From Burkholderia sp. Nafp2/4-1b (GTDB taxonomy: Bacteria > Pseudomonadota > Gammaproteobacteria > Burkholderiales > Burkholderiaceae), in NCBI RefSeq assembly GCF_003635165.1, contig NZ_ML058606.1, forward strand, positions 186,001 through 250,000: a DNA stretch of 64,000 nucleotides. The letters are read 5' to 3'. Positions 54,226-62,784 of the stretch are shown one piece after another (positions within the stretch are counted from its first letter, which is position 1; every line of letters starts with the position of its first letter). Under the pieces are notes generated by a model. The model saw only the letters and a program-made list of their open reading frames with translations. It made no database searches and was not told the origin of the DNA. The translations under genes and the position numbers were made by a program.

Positions 54226-54311
54226 GCGTGTCTCCTGGGGATGGGCGATGGACGGAACCTAGTCTAGGCAAAGCGGTGGGGCGGGAGAAGGCCGCGCAGC
54301 TTGATTCACTG

Positions 54312-54325
54312 TTCAGAATTCTGAA
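54312..54325. promoter_or_regulatory. Perfect palindrome before the LysR gene
   Basis: TTCAGAATTCTGAA is a perfect 14-bp palindrome, 10 bases before the LysR start and within the 110-base gap to mmsA. It suits an autoregulatory LysR site or an operator for both genes. Confidence 0.5.
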
Positions 54326-54335
54326 TAATCGCTGG

Positions 54336-55271
54336 ATGAATCAGCAAAATGTCCAGGCGCTCTGGCCGCATATCCATTCGCTGACGGTGCTGGCCGCGGC
54401 CGGCAGTTTCACGGCCGCCGCGCAGCGGCTCGGCATCAGCAAGGCGGCGATGAGCCAGCGCATCGCCGATCTCGAGAAGGCGGCCGGCGTGCCGCTCGTG
54501 CGGCGCACGACGCGCAGCGTGCGGCTCACCGACGCGGGGCAGACGCTCGTCGACAGCACGCGCGACGCGTTCGAATCGATCGGCCAGCACTTCGCGCGCG
54601 TGAAGGACCTGGCCGGCGAACCGCGCGGGCTGCTGCGCGTGACGGCACCCGTCGCGCTCGGGCGCCAGCAGGTCGTCCCGCATCTGCCCGATTTCCTGCG
54701 GCAGCATCCGGGCGTGCAGATCGAGCTCGACCTGTCCGACCGGCTGCATTCGCTGACGCAGGAGGGCTTCGATCTCGCGATCCGCCACACCACGACCGCG
54801 CCGCAGACCCACGTCGCGTGGAAGCTGTGCGACACGCGCTCGCTGCTGGTCGCGAGCCGCGACTACCTCGACGCGCGCGGCGCGCCGCGTCATCCGGGCG
54901 AACTCGTCGACCACAGCTGCCTGTGCTATCTGCGCGACAACGAGCCGGCCGCGTGGAGCTTCGAGCCGGACGGCCGGCGGCGCGAGCGCGTGAGCGTGCC
55001 GGTGCGCGGCAGCTTCGCGGCGAACAACAGCGAGGCGATGCGCGAGGCCGCGCTCGGCGGCCTTGGCATCGCGCTGCTGCCGGATTTCAGCGCGCAGCGC
55101 GATCTCGACGCGGGCCGGCTCGTCGCGCTGCTCGACGGCTGGCGGCCGTCCGGCGCGTTCGGCGATCACATCTTCGCGATCCGGCCGTACAGCCCGGTCG
55201 TGCCGAGCGCGGTGCGCGCGCTCGTGCGGCATCTGCGCGAGCGGCTCGCGGGCGGGTTCTCCGGCCACTGA
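54336..55271 (+). CDS. LysR-type transcriptional regulator
   Basis: A 311-residue LysR protein. Helix-turn-helix at about residues 12-70 (AGSFTAAAQRLGISKAAMSQRIADLEK), then a CrgA-type binding domain (GLLRVTAPVALG). ATG 54336 was chosen for MNQQNVQALWPHIHSL, since the frame upstream covers the palindrome and looks non-coding. It is divergent from mmsA, so it may regulate it, but such regulators often control only themselves and a distant target. Confidence 0.9.
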   Translation: MNQQNVQALWPHIHSLTVLAAAGSFTAAAQRLGISKAAMSQRIADLEKAAGVPLVRRTTRSVRLTDAGQTLVDSTRDAFESIGQHFARVKDLAGEPRGLLRVTAPVALGRQQVVPHLPDFLRQHPGVQIELDLSDRLHSLTQEGFDLAIRHTTTAPQTHVAWKLCDTRSLLVASRDYLDARGAPRHPGELVDHSCLCYLRDNEPAAWSFEPDGRRRERVSVPVRGSFAANNSEAMREAALGGLGIALLPDFSAQRDLDAGRLVALLDGWRPSGAFGDHIFAIRPYSPVVPSAVRALVRHLRERLAGGFSGH

Positions 55272-55462
55272 CATGCGGCGCCCGCGCTTGACGGGCTGGC
55301 TTGAGCTTGCCCGAACTTGCTTGAAAGCGCCGCCGCGCGCGCACCGCGTCCCGCGGGCCGTGCGTTGGCCGTTCGGCCGCTCGGGCAGTCGCGGCCGCGC
55401 TGCGGTAAAATCGCCGCTTCCTCCCGCGCCCGCGTGGCGCGTCATTCGAAGGTCGACAGCCG

Positions 55463-55690
55463 ATGCAGATTCACAAGGAAGTGGACGCGCGCGGGCTCAA
55501 TTGCCCGTTGCCGATCCTGCGCGCCAAGAAAGCGCTCGCCGATATGGAGAGCGGGCAAATCCTCAAGGTGCTCGCAACCGACCCGGGCTCGCAGCGCGAT
55601 TTCGCCGCGTTCGCGAAGCAGACGGGCAACGAGATCGTCGAAGTGACGACCCAGGACAAGACATTCGTGTTCCTGATGCGCCGCCGCTGA
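55463..55690 (+). CDS. TusA-family sulfur carrier
   Basis: A 75-residue TusA/SirA-like protein with the family motif DARGLNCPLPILRAKKAL; the Cys of CPxP carries persulfide sulfur. A DxGS-containing strand follows. It may serve tRNA thiolation, molybdenum cofactor or sulfur metabolism; no other sulfur gene is nearby. The 191 bases before it hold nothing clear. Confidence 0.9.
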   Translation: MQIHKEVDARGLNCPLPILRAKKALADMESGQILKVLATDPGSQRDFAAFAKQTGNEIVEVTTQDKTFVFLMRRR

Positions 55691-55925
55691 CGGCACGCAT
55701 CACGCGCCTCTCGCGGCATGCCGCCGGGCAGGGTCCGGCTGCGGTCGGGCCGCGCCACCCAAGGCTCCGCGCCTCTGACAATTCTTAAACCTCGTCGCAC
55801 GACCGGCTGCGTATACTGACCCGGCCGGTCGTCCGTCTCGGATGGATGCGCCGGCCACGGTACGTCATACGAGGCGGGCACGGGGGCCATGCCTGACGCT
55901 ACCGTCGTACAAACGGGGAAAGGAC

Positions 55926-56378
55926 ATGTCCTCCAGACCAGGGACCATTCGAAGTCCGTCCGCGGCGGAATGCAGTGCGCCCGCACGCGCGGCGGGGTTG
56001 AGCCGGATCGAGCTCGACCCGCAGCAGGATCGCCACGCGCGTGCCGCACTCGAGGCCTATGCCGATTCGGCGGCAACCGACATGCCGTGGCTGGCCGAAT
56101 CGCTCGGCGAGCGGCTGCGCGATGCCGCGCGGCACGACGGCGCGGGCCTCACGTATTGCGGTGCCACGATCGAGCGCGTGTTCGAGTTCGCACAGGCGTG
56201 GGCGGCGAGCCAGCCCGACTATGCGGCGCCCGCGTGGGAGCGCGTGCGCGGCCAGCTGGAGCGCATGCTGACGCAGCCCGTGCTGCGGCAGCCGGAGCAA
56301 TCGCCCGTCGCACGGTTACGGCGCGTGCCGGCCGACGATTTGGGCGAACCGGGGGCCGGCATGGCGGCCGCCGATTGA
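55926..56378 (+). CDS. Unrecognised small protein
   Basis: A 150-residue protein I do not recognise. The first 30 residues are poorly conserved in look; from about residue 33 (LDPQQDRHARAALEAYADSA) it reads as a helical, GC3-rich coding region with MPWLAESLGERLRDAARHDG and IERVFEFAQAWAASQPDYAAPAWERVRGQLERML, then a polar tail. No membrane segment or known motif is seen. A TATACT -10-like hexamer lies at 55812-55817. It precedes the response regulator by 265 bases on the same strand. Confidence 0.55.
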   Translation: MSSRPGTIRSPSAAECSAPARAAGLSRIELDPQQDRHARAALEAYADSAATDMPWLAESLGERLRDAARHDGAGLTYCGATIERVFEFAQAWAASQPDYAAPAWERVRGQLERMLTQPVLRQPEQSPVARLRRVPADDLGEPGAGMAAAD

Positions 56379-56643
56379 GCGCGCGAATGCGCGACGGGAA
56401 GGATTATTCGAATAAAGGAGCGTAGTCCGCGCAATTTCTTGGCGAATTTCATACTACTATGATGAAATCGCCGGTTCGTCCGTGCCCCGTTTTTGAGATA
56501 TTTGGCCGGGGCGTCGCATCGCGCCGATTACGCGGGCGGCAAACGACGGCTCGCCGGCCGGAGCCGGCGTCGCGCGCACGGCGCGTGGCGGGGTGAGCGC
56601 GGGGAGCTGTACTGGACGGATCGATTTCGATTTGCGGGGTGCT

Positions 56644-57348
56644 ATGAGAATTGCTGTACTGGATGACGATCCGGCCCAGACGGATTTCGTCAGTCAAACG
56701 CTGACGGCCGCCGGCCACACGTGCTATGCGTTCAAGGAAGGCAAGGCCCTGAAGAAGCGTCTGCAGCGCGAGACCTTCGATCTGCTCGTGCTCGACTGGA
56801 ACGTGCCTGACATGTCCGGCGAGGAAGTGCTCAAGTGGGTGCGTGCGAACCAGACGGAGCACAGCCTGCCGATCATCTTCATGACGAGCCGCGACGACGA
56901 GGCGGGGATCACCCAGATCCTCAACGCCGGCGCCGACGATTACGTGGTCAAGCCCGTATCGGGCCCGATCCTGCGCGCGCGCATCGGCTCGCTGCTGCGC
57001 CGCGCGTATCCGGTCAACGCGGAGGCGACCGTTCGCGAGTTCGACCAGTTCCGCTTCGACGTGAACCTGAAGCAGGCCTATGTCGGCGACAAGGCCGTGA
57101 GCCTCACGCAGAAGGAATTCGAGCTCGCGCTGTTGCTGTTCCAGCACCTCGACCGGCCGCTGTCGCGCGCGCACATTCTCGATCTCGTGTGGAAGCAGGC
57201 GACCGACATTCCGTCGCGCACGATGGACACGCACATCTCGATGCTGCGCACGAAGCTCGGCCTGCGGCCGGAAAACGGCTATCGCCTCGCGCCGATCTAC
57301 GGCTATGGCTACCGGCTCGAGCGGGTCGGCCAGGGAGAGCCCGAGTGA
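56644..57348 (+). CDS. OmpR-type response regulator
   Basis: A 234-residue response regulator: receiver domain (about 1-120) with acidic residues D7-D9, phospho-acceptor D51 in LVLDWNVPDMSG, and switch residues in FMTSRDDE and VVKPV, followed by a winged-helix DNA-binding domain (about 130-228, SLTQKEFELALLLFQHLDRPLSR). It partners with the CHASE2 kinase two genes downstream. The stop overlaps the GTG start of the FecR gene, implying coupled translation. Confidence 0.93.
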   Translation: MRIAVLDDDPAQTDFVSQTLTAAGHTCYAFKEGKALKKRLQRETFDLLVLDWNVPDMSGEEVLKWVRANQTEHSLPIIFMTSRDDEAGITQILNAGADDYVVKPVSGPILRARIGSLLRRAYPVNAEATVREFDQFRFDVNLKQAYVGDKAVSLTQKEFELALLLFQHLDRPLSRAHILDLVWKQATDIPSRTMDTHISMLRTKLGLRPENGYRLAPIYGYGYRLERVGQGEPE

Positions 57349-58706
57349 CCGCGGGAATCACGCGGCGCACGGCGAGCTTGCGCGCGGCGGCACTGCGGGC
57401 CGCAGGCACGGTCGCGTTTGCGTTCGCGGCTCAGCACGCCGCGGCGCAACCGCCCGCGGCGGCGGGCAAGACGGTCGTCTACCGCACGCATGCCGGCGAC
57501 ACGCTGTACGACGTCGCCGCGCGCTACCTGCAAGGTCCGGACGACTGGCACCTGCTGCAGCAGATCAACGGCGTGCCGGCCCCAAAGCACCTGCAGCCCG
57601 GCATCGCGCTGAAGCTGCCGGTCGCGCGGCTGCGCAAGGAGAAGTTGACTGCCCGCGTGGTCGCGGTGCAGGGCACGGCCGAGCGCGCGTCCGGCGACGC
57701 ATACGCACCGCTCGCGAACGACGCGACGCTCGCCGAGGGCGACCGCATACGCACCGGCGCGAACGGCTTCGTCACGCTCGAGCTCGCCGACGGCACGCAC
57801 ATGAGCATGCCGCCGGACAGCCAGCTCAATCTGAAGACGCTGCGCCGTACCGTGCTGACCGGCACGCTCGATCGGGAGTTCGAACTGTCGCGCGGCTCCG
57901 TCGACAGCGAAGTCACGCACCTGAAGAAGCGCGACGACCGATTCCAGATCCGCTCGCCGTCGGTCGTGGCCGGCGTGCGCGGCACGCGGTTCCGCGTGAA
58001 CTACGACGCGGCCGGCAATGCGGCGACGCGCATCGAAGTGCTCGACGGCACCGTCGGCGTCGCGGGCAAGCGGCAGCCGGCCGGCCCGACGCTCGTGCAT
58101 GCGAACTTCGGCAGCGTCGCGACGTCGTCGGGTGCGGTCGGCGCGCCCGTGCAACTGTTGCCGGCCCCGGCGCTCGCGCACCCGGACAAGGTGCAGGACG
58201 AGCCCGACGTCGCGTTCGACATCGCGCCGCTGTCCGATGCGCATGCGTATCGCCTGGAACTCGCGCACGACGCGGGGATGCTCGACCTGTTCCGCGAAAC
58301 GCGCACGGATACGCCGCGCGCGCTGTTCCGCGACGTGCCGAACGGCACGTATTTCGTGCGGGTCGCCGCGATCGATGCCAACGGTCTCGCAGGGAATCCG
58401 CGCACCTACGCGTTCGAGCGGCGCCAGATGGGGCTCGACGCGACCGCGACGCCCGGCGCCGACGGCTACGAGTTCCGCTGGTCGCCGAACGGCGCCGGCA
58501 AGGACGCACGTTACCGGTTCGTGCTGTCGCGCTCGAAGGACCTGAGCGCGCCGGTCGTCGACCAGGTCGGCCTGCAGGCGCGCAAGATCACCGTCGCGCA
58601 CCTGCCGCCCGGCGACTATTACTGGGCAGTGACGGTCGAGGAATTCGAAGGCGGCAAGTTCTATCAGAAGACGAGTCCGGTCGGCGCGTTCACGTTGTCG
58701 CGCTGA
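57345..58706 (+). CDS. LysM-FecR domain exported protein
   Basis: A 453-residue exported protein starting at GTG, with AGGGAGAG before it. The signal peptide (about 1-35) is followed by a LysM domain (about 45-90, HAGDTLYDVAARYLQGPDDWHLLQQIN) that should bind peptidoglycan, then a FecR-like domain (about 105-230, DGDRIRTGANGFVTLELADGT, VAGVRGTRFRV). The C-terminal half has two fibronectin-like segments. It links cell wall and signalling, sitting between the response regulator and the CHASE2 kinase, and may pass a periplasmic cue to the kinase. Confidence 0.88.
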   Translation: MTAGITRRTASLRAAALRAAGTVAFAFAAQHAAAQPPAAAGKTVVYRTHAGDTLYDVAARYLQGPDDWHLLQQINGVPAPKHLQPGIALKLPVARLRKEKLTARVVAVQGTAERASGDAYAPLANDATLAEGDRIRTGANGFVTLELADGTHMSMPPDSQLNLKTLRRTVLTGTLDREFELSRGSVDSEVTHLKKRDDRFQIRSPSVVAGVRGTRFRVNYDAAGNAATRIEVLDGTVGVAGKRQPAGPTLVHANFGSVATSSGAVGAPVQLLPAPALAHPDKVQDEPDVAFDIAPLSDAHAYRLELAHDAGMLDLFRETRTDTPRALFRDVPNGTYFVRVAAIDANGLAGNPRTYAFERRQMGLDATATPGADGYEFRWSPNGAGKDARYRFVLSRSKDLSAPVVDQVGLQARKITVAHLPPGDYYWAVTVEEFEGGKFYQKTSPVGAFTLSR

Positions 58707-58716
58707 CCCGCGGCGC

Positions 58717-61104
58717 ATGAAACCCGACTCTGTTTCCCCGCGGCGGCGCCTCGGCCGCCGCTTCCTCATTGAGTGGATCGCGATCGGCTGCCTCGGGATC
58801 GCGGTGATTCTCTCGTGCGCGCTCGGCCGGCTGTCGTCGAGCGTCGACGGGCTGATCTACGACCGGCTGCTGATGCTGCGCAGCCTGCCGCTGTCGCCTG
58901 ACGTCGTCGTCGTCGACATCGACAACCAGAGCGTGTCCGCGCTCGGCCGCTGGCCGTGGCCGCGCACCGTGCATGCGCGGCTGCTCGACACGCTCGCGCG
59001 GGCGCAGCCGGCCGCGGTCGTCTACGACGTGCTGTTTACCGAACAGTCGCCCGAGGACCGCGCGTTCGCGGACGCGATGACCCACGTCCCGACCTTCCTG
59101 CCCGTGCTGCTCAGCCCCGAACAGGCGGACGGCTCGCGCACCGTCGATCCGCCCGTCGCCGAGCTCGCGGCGCGTGCGACGGGGCTCGGCCACATCAATC
59201 TCGAAGTCGATCCCGACGGCATCGTGCGCAGCGTCGCGCTGTTCGAAAGCGACGGACGCGTGCGCTGGCCGCAATTGATGGTGCCGGTCTACCGCGCGAT
59301 CCAGGCCGGCCGGCTGCAGCCGGTCGCCGGTGCGCCCGCCCCGAATGCGCACGACCTGGCGCGCGACGCGACGGGCGACGGCCGCTACCTGATCCCGTTC
59401 AGCCGCAACACGCCCGCGTATCCGACGCTGTCGTTCGACGACGTGCTCGAAGGGCGCGTGAAACCCGACGCGCTGCGCGGCAAGATCGTCGTCGTCGGCG
59501 TGACCGCGTCGGGCCTCTACGACCGCTTCGCGACGCCGGTGTCGGGCGATTTCGGGCCGCTCGCCGGCGTGTACATCCACGCGAACGTGCTCGACATGCT
59601 GACGACCGGCAGCGCGATCCTGCCCGCGTCGCGCGCGGGGCTCTTCGTCGCGTCGCTGCTGCCGCTCGCCGTGCTGCTGGGCGGCTTCCTGATGCTGTCG
59701 CCGTGGCGCGCGCTGCTGCTGACGCTGAGCCTGGCCGCGCTTGCCGTCCTCGCGAGCGTCGCGCTGCTGTTCGAGGCGCGCGTGTGGCTGTCGCCCGCGC
59801 CCGCGATCTTCGGGCTGATCGCCGTGTACCCGATCTGGAACTGGCGGCGCCTGGAAATGACGATGTCGTACCTGCGCCGCGAACTGCAGCGGCTCGCCGA
59901 CGAGCCGCACCTGCTGCCCGAGGCGCCGCGCACGCGCAGCGTCGGCGGCGACGTGCTCGAACGGCAGATGGCGTTGATGGCGCAGGCCGCGCAGCGCGTG
60001 CAGGACATGAAGCGCTTCGTGTGGGACAGCCTCGACAGCATGCCGGAGCCGATCTTCGTCACGGATCTCGCCGGCACCGTGCTGATCGCGAACCACGCGG
60101 CGAAGCGCTACGGGTCGCGACTCGCGCTGCCGCTGCCGGAAGGGCGGCCGCTGCGCACCGCGCTCGGCGAGCTCGCGTTCATGAAGACCGTCGACGGCAA
60201 CGCCGAGCACGACGTCAGGATCCGCGAACACTGGCCGGCCGCGCTCGACCCGACGCTCGAGGCCGAGCACGACGCGATGGCGCGCGGCATCGAGGTGCGC
60301 GACCGCGACGGCTTCGACCATCTGTTACGCTACGCCGCATGCACGAACGCACAGGGCCGCGTGACGGGCTGGATCGCGAGCCTCGTCGACGTGACCGAGC
60401 TGCATGCGGCCGAGCGGCAGCGCGAGGAAGCGCTGCACCTGCTGTCGCACGACATGCGCTCGCCGCAGTCGTCGATCCTCGCGCTTGTCGAGATCGAGCG
60501 CGACCGCGTCGAATCCGACACGATGCGCGGGCTGCTCGCGCGGATCGAGCGTTATGCGCACCGCGCGCTGTCGCTGGCCGACGAGTTCGTGCAGCTGGCG
60601 CGCGCGGAGTCGCAGGCGTATCAGCTCGAACCGACGGGGCTCGTCGACGTGCTGATCGACGCGAGCGACGAAGTGTGGCCGCAGGCGCAGGCGAAGCGCA
60701 TCCGCATCGATACCGACGTCGGTACCGACATGTGCTGGACGCGCGCCGATCGCTCGCTGCTCACGCGCGCGTTCGTGAACCTGCTGAACAACGCGGTCAA
60801 ATACAGTCCGCCCGACACGGTGATCGCGTGTACGCTGACGGTCGAGCACGCATCGAAGCGGATGTTCTGTACGATTCGCGATCAGGGGTACGGCATTGCG
60901 CCGGAGGATCAGCGACATCTGTTCGAGCGGTTCAAGCGGTTCCATGCCGGCGAGCGGCCCGAAATCTCGGGCTCCGGGCTCGGCATGGCATTCGTGAAGA
61001 CGGTCGTCACCCGCCACGGCGGCAGCGTGACGGTCGACAGCGAAGTGGGTGTCGGCACCGCGGTGACGGTGTCGCTGCCCGCGATCGACGAGCCGTCCGC
61101 CTGA
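58717..61104 (+). CDS. CHASE2 domain sensor histidine kinase
   Basis: A 795-residue sensor kinase. One helix near residues 18-38 leads to a periplasmic CHASE2 domain (about 40-310, DVVVVDIDNQSVSALGRWPWPR). Three membrane helices follow (about 312-380), then a PAS-like domain (about 425-555), HisKA with His578 in SHDMRSPQS, N-box NLLNNAVKYS near 688 and GSGLGMAFVK in the ATPase domain. It should phosphorylate the adjacent response regulator. The start lies 10 bases after the FecR gene. Confidence 0.93.
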   Translation: MKPDSVSPRRRLGRRFLIEWIAIGCLGIAVILSCALGRLSSSVDGLIYDRLLMLRSLPLSPDVVVVDIDNQSVSALGRWPWPRTVHARLLDTLARAQPAAVVYDVLFTEQSPEDRAFADAMTHVPTFLPVLLSPEQADGSRTVDPPVAELAARATGLGHINLEVDPDGIVRSVALFESDGRVRWPQLMVPVYRAIQAGRLQPVAGAPAPNAHDLARDATGDGRYLIPFSRNTPAYPTLSFDDVLEGRVKPDALRGKIVVVGVTASGLYDRFATPVSGDFGPLAGVYIHANVLDMLTTGSAILPASRAGLFVASLLPLAVLLGGFLMLSPWRALLLTLSLAALAVLASVALLFEARVWLSPAPAIFGLIAVYPIWNWRRLEMTMSYLRRELQRLADEPHLLPEAPRTRSVGGDVLERQMALMAQAAQRVQDMKRFVWDSLDSMPEPIFVTDLAGTVLIANHAAKRYGSRLALPLPEGRPLRTALGELAFMKTVDGNAEHDVRIREHWPAALDPTLEAEHDAMARGIEVRDRDGFDHLLRYAACTNAQGRVTGWIASLVDVTELHAAERQREEALHLLSHDMRSPQSSILALVEIERDRVESDTMRGLLARIERYAHRALSLADEFVQLARAESQAYQLEPTGLVDVLIDASDEVWPQAQAKRIRIDTDVGTDMCWTRADRSLLTRAFVNLLNNAVKYSPPDTVIACTLTVEHASKRMFCTIRDQGYGIAPEDQRHLFERFKRFHAGERPEISGSGLGMAFVKTVVTRHGGSVTVDSEVGVGTAVTVSLPAIDEPSA

Positions 61105-61141
61105 CAGGGCCGGGCACGACGGCAGGCATTTGGGGAAAGTC

Positions 61142-61753
61142 ATGAGAAAGGAATGGGCAGCGACCGCGCTGGCGGCGTCGCTGTTGACGGGTTGCGCCGG
61201 CGTCACGACCGGCGTAAGCACGCTCGGACAGCCGAATGCGTTCGCATCCGGTGCGCACGGCTACGCGTTCGTCCGCACGGCTGCGCAGGCCGATGATGCC
61301 GAATACCGGCAGGTCGAGACGCTGGTGCGCGACGAGCTCGCGCACCGCGGCTTCGACGCGCAGCCGGGCAACGCCCGCTACCGGTTGTCGATCGCGTATG
61401 CGACACAACCGGCGGCGGTTGCCGCGACGGCCGAGCAGTGCGGCGCCGCGAGCAGCGCGTGCGTGACCGTCGACGGGCCGGCGCCGTTCGCGCTGCCGCT
61501 CGCGGGCAAGGTGTACCGCCATGTGCTGACGCTGCGCTTCGTCGACGCGCAAACCGGCGCCGACGTCTATCGCGTATCGGCGTCGCTGCGCGATCGCGAT
61601 GCGGGCACGCAGCAGGCCGCGCCGACGCTCGTGAAGAGCGCGCTCGCGAAGCTGCCGTTCGAACCGGGCGACGGCTGGCTCGTGAAGACGAAAAAAGACG
61701 ACGCGGGCGCAATGCCGGGCGTCGTCTCGGTGAAGCCGGCCGCTGCGCGCTGA
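61142..61753 (+). CDS. Small lipoprotein, DUF4136-like
   Basis: A 203-residue lipoprotein with lipobox LTGC (about residues 15-18). The body resembles DUF4136: YAFVRTAAQADDAEYRQVETLVRDELAHRGF, then RLSIAYATQP and LTLRFVDAQTGADVYRVSA. Function is unknown. It lies 37 bases after the kinase gene and may be the last gene of that operon. A galU terminator lies inside its 3' end on the other strand. Confidence 0.72.
   Translation: MRKEWAATALAASLLTGCAGVTTGVSTLGQPNAFASGAHGYAFVRTAAQADDAEYRQVETLVRDELAHRGFDAQPGNARYRLSIAYATQPAAVAATAEQCGAASSACVTVDGPAPFALPLAGKVYRHVLTLRFVDAQTGADVYRVSASLRDRDAGTQQAAPTLVKSALAKLPFEPGDGWLVKTKKDDAGAMPGVVSVKPAAAR
61691..61727 (-). terminator. galU terminator inside the convergent gene
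   Basis: On the minus strand AGACGACGC (61727-61719) pairs with GCGTCGTCT (61704-61696), followed by a run of six T (61696-61691). It would stop galU transcripts about 90 bases after the galU stop, and lies within the coding end of the lipoprotein gene. Confidence 0.75.
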
Positions 61754-61812
61754 CGCGCGGGCCGTGAGGTGAGGGCGGGCCCGCCGTCGAGGCGAGGCCG
61801 GCCCGTGCCGGT

Positions 61813-62697
61813 TCAGTCGGCCGCTTGCGCGTTGCCGCGCGTGCGCAGGTACGCGTCGAACTCGGTGCCGACTTCCGGGTGGCGCAGCGCGAATTCGACG
61901 GTCGCCTTCAGATAGCCGAGCTTGCTGCCGCAGTCGTAGCGCGTGCCCTGATACTTGTAGGCCAGCACTTGTTCGTCGGCGAGCAGCGCCTGGATCGCGT
62001 CGGTGAGCTGCAGCTCGCCGCCCGCGCCCGGCTTCAGCGCGCGCAGGTGTTCGAAGATCCGCGGCTTCAGGATGTAGCGGCCGACCACGCCGAGGTTCGA
62101 CGGCGCGACTTCCGGCGCCGGCTTCTCGATGATGGCCGACATCTTGACGATCGACTCCTCCCACTCCTTGCCGTCGACGATGCCGTACGACTTCGTCTCC
62201 GACGGCGGGATCTCTTCCACGCCGATCACCGAGCTGTGATAGTGGTCGAACACGTCGACCATCTGCTTCATCACGGGCGGGTTGCCGTCGAGCAGGTCGT
62301 CCGCGAGGATCACGGCGAACGGGTTGTCGGCGACGAGTTTCTCCGCGCACAGCACCGCATGGCCGAGGCCGAGCGCTTCCGGCTGGCGCACGTAGAAGCA
62401 GTCGACGTGGCTCGGCTTGATGCTGCGCACGAGCTCGAGCAGCTTCTCCTTGCCGCGCGCCTCGAGTTCGGCCTCGACTTCGTACGACTTGTCGAAGTGA
62501 TCCTCGATCGCGCGCTTGCTGCGCCCGGTCACGAAGATCATCTCGGTGATGCCCGCGGCGATGGCTTCCTCGACCGCGTACTGGATCAGCGGCTTGTCGA
62601 CGACCGGCAGCATTTCCTTCGGGCTCGCCTTCGTCGCAGGGAGGAACCGCGTGCCGAGACCGGCAACGGGGAATACCGCCTTGGTAACTTTCAACAT
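61813..62697 (-). CDS. galU: UTP-glucose-1-phosphate uridylyltransferase
   Basis: A 294-residue GalU that makes UDP-glucose from UTP and glucose-1-phosphate. The N-terminal motif is [29 protein letters not shown], with [20 protein letters not shown] and VEEIPP further on. UDP-glucose is the donor for many envelope polysaccharides, including the substrate of BcsA at the other end of the window. It is convergent with the DUF4136-like gene. Confidence 0.97.
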   Translation of the reverse strand: MLKVTKAVFPVAGLGTRFLPATKASPKEMLPVVDKPLIQYAVEEAIAAGITEMIFVTGRSKRAIEDHFDKSYEVEAELEARGKEKLLELVRSIKPSHVDCFYVRQPEALGLGHAVLCAEKLVADNPFAVILADDLLDGNPPVMKQMVDVFDHYHSSVIGVEEIPPSETKSYGIVDGKEWEESIVKMSAIIEKPAPEVAPSNLGVVGRYILKPRIFEHLRALKPGAGGELQLTDAIQALLADEQVLAYKYQGTRYDCGSKLGYLKATVEFALRHPEVGTEFDAYLRTRGNAQAAD

Positions 62698-62752
62698 GAT
62701 CGAACCTTTATTCCTGTAATCGTCTTGTCAGACGGTCTATGTTCACGTTCCG

Positions 62753-62758
62753 ATTATA
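62753..62758 (-). promoter_or_regulatory. Candidate galU -10 element
   Basis: A consensus TATAAT on the minus strand lies 56 bases upstream of the galU start, in the gap after valS. I did not find a good -35 at 16-18 bases, so the promoter may depend on an activator. Confidence 0.45.
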
Positions 62759-62784
62759 GTGAACGCAAACGACCTTACCGTTTG

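Noticed and set aside
52816..54267. Plus-strand frame opposite mmsA
   Set aside because: Antisense shadow; mmsA carries full aldehyde dehydrogenase motifs on the other strand.
55889..56425. Alternative frame over the unrecognised small gene
   Set aside because: Its product is Arg-rich and its third-base G+C is lower than in the chosen frame.
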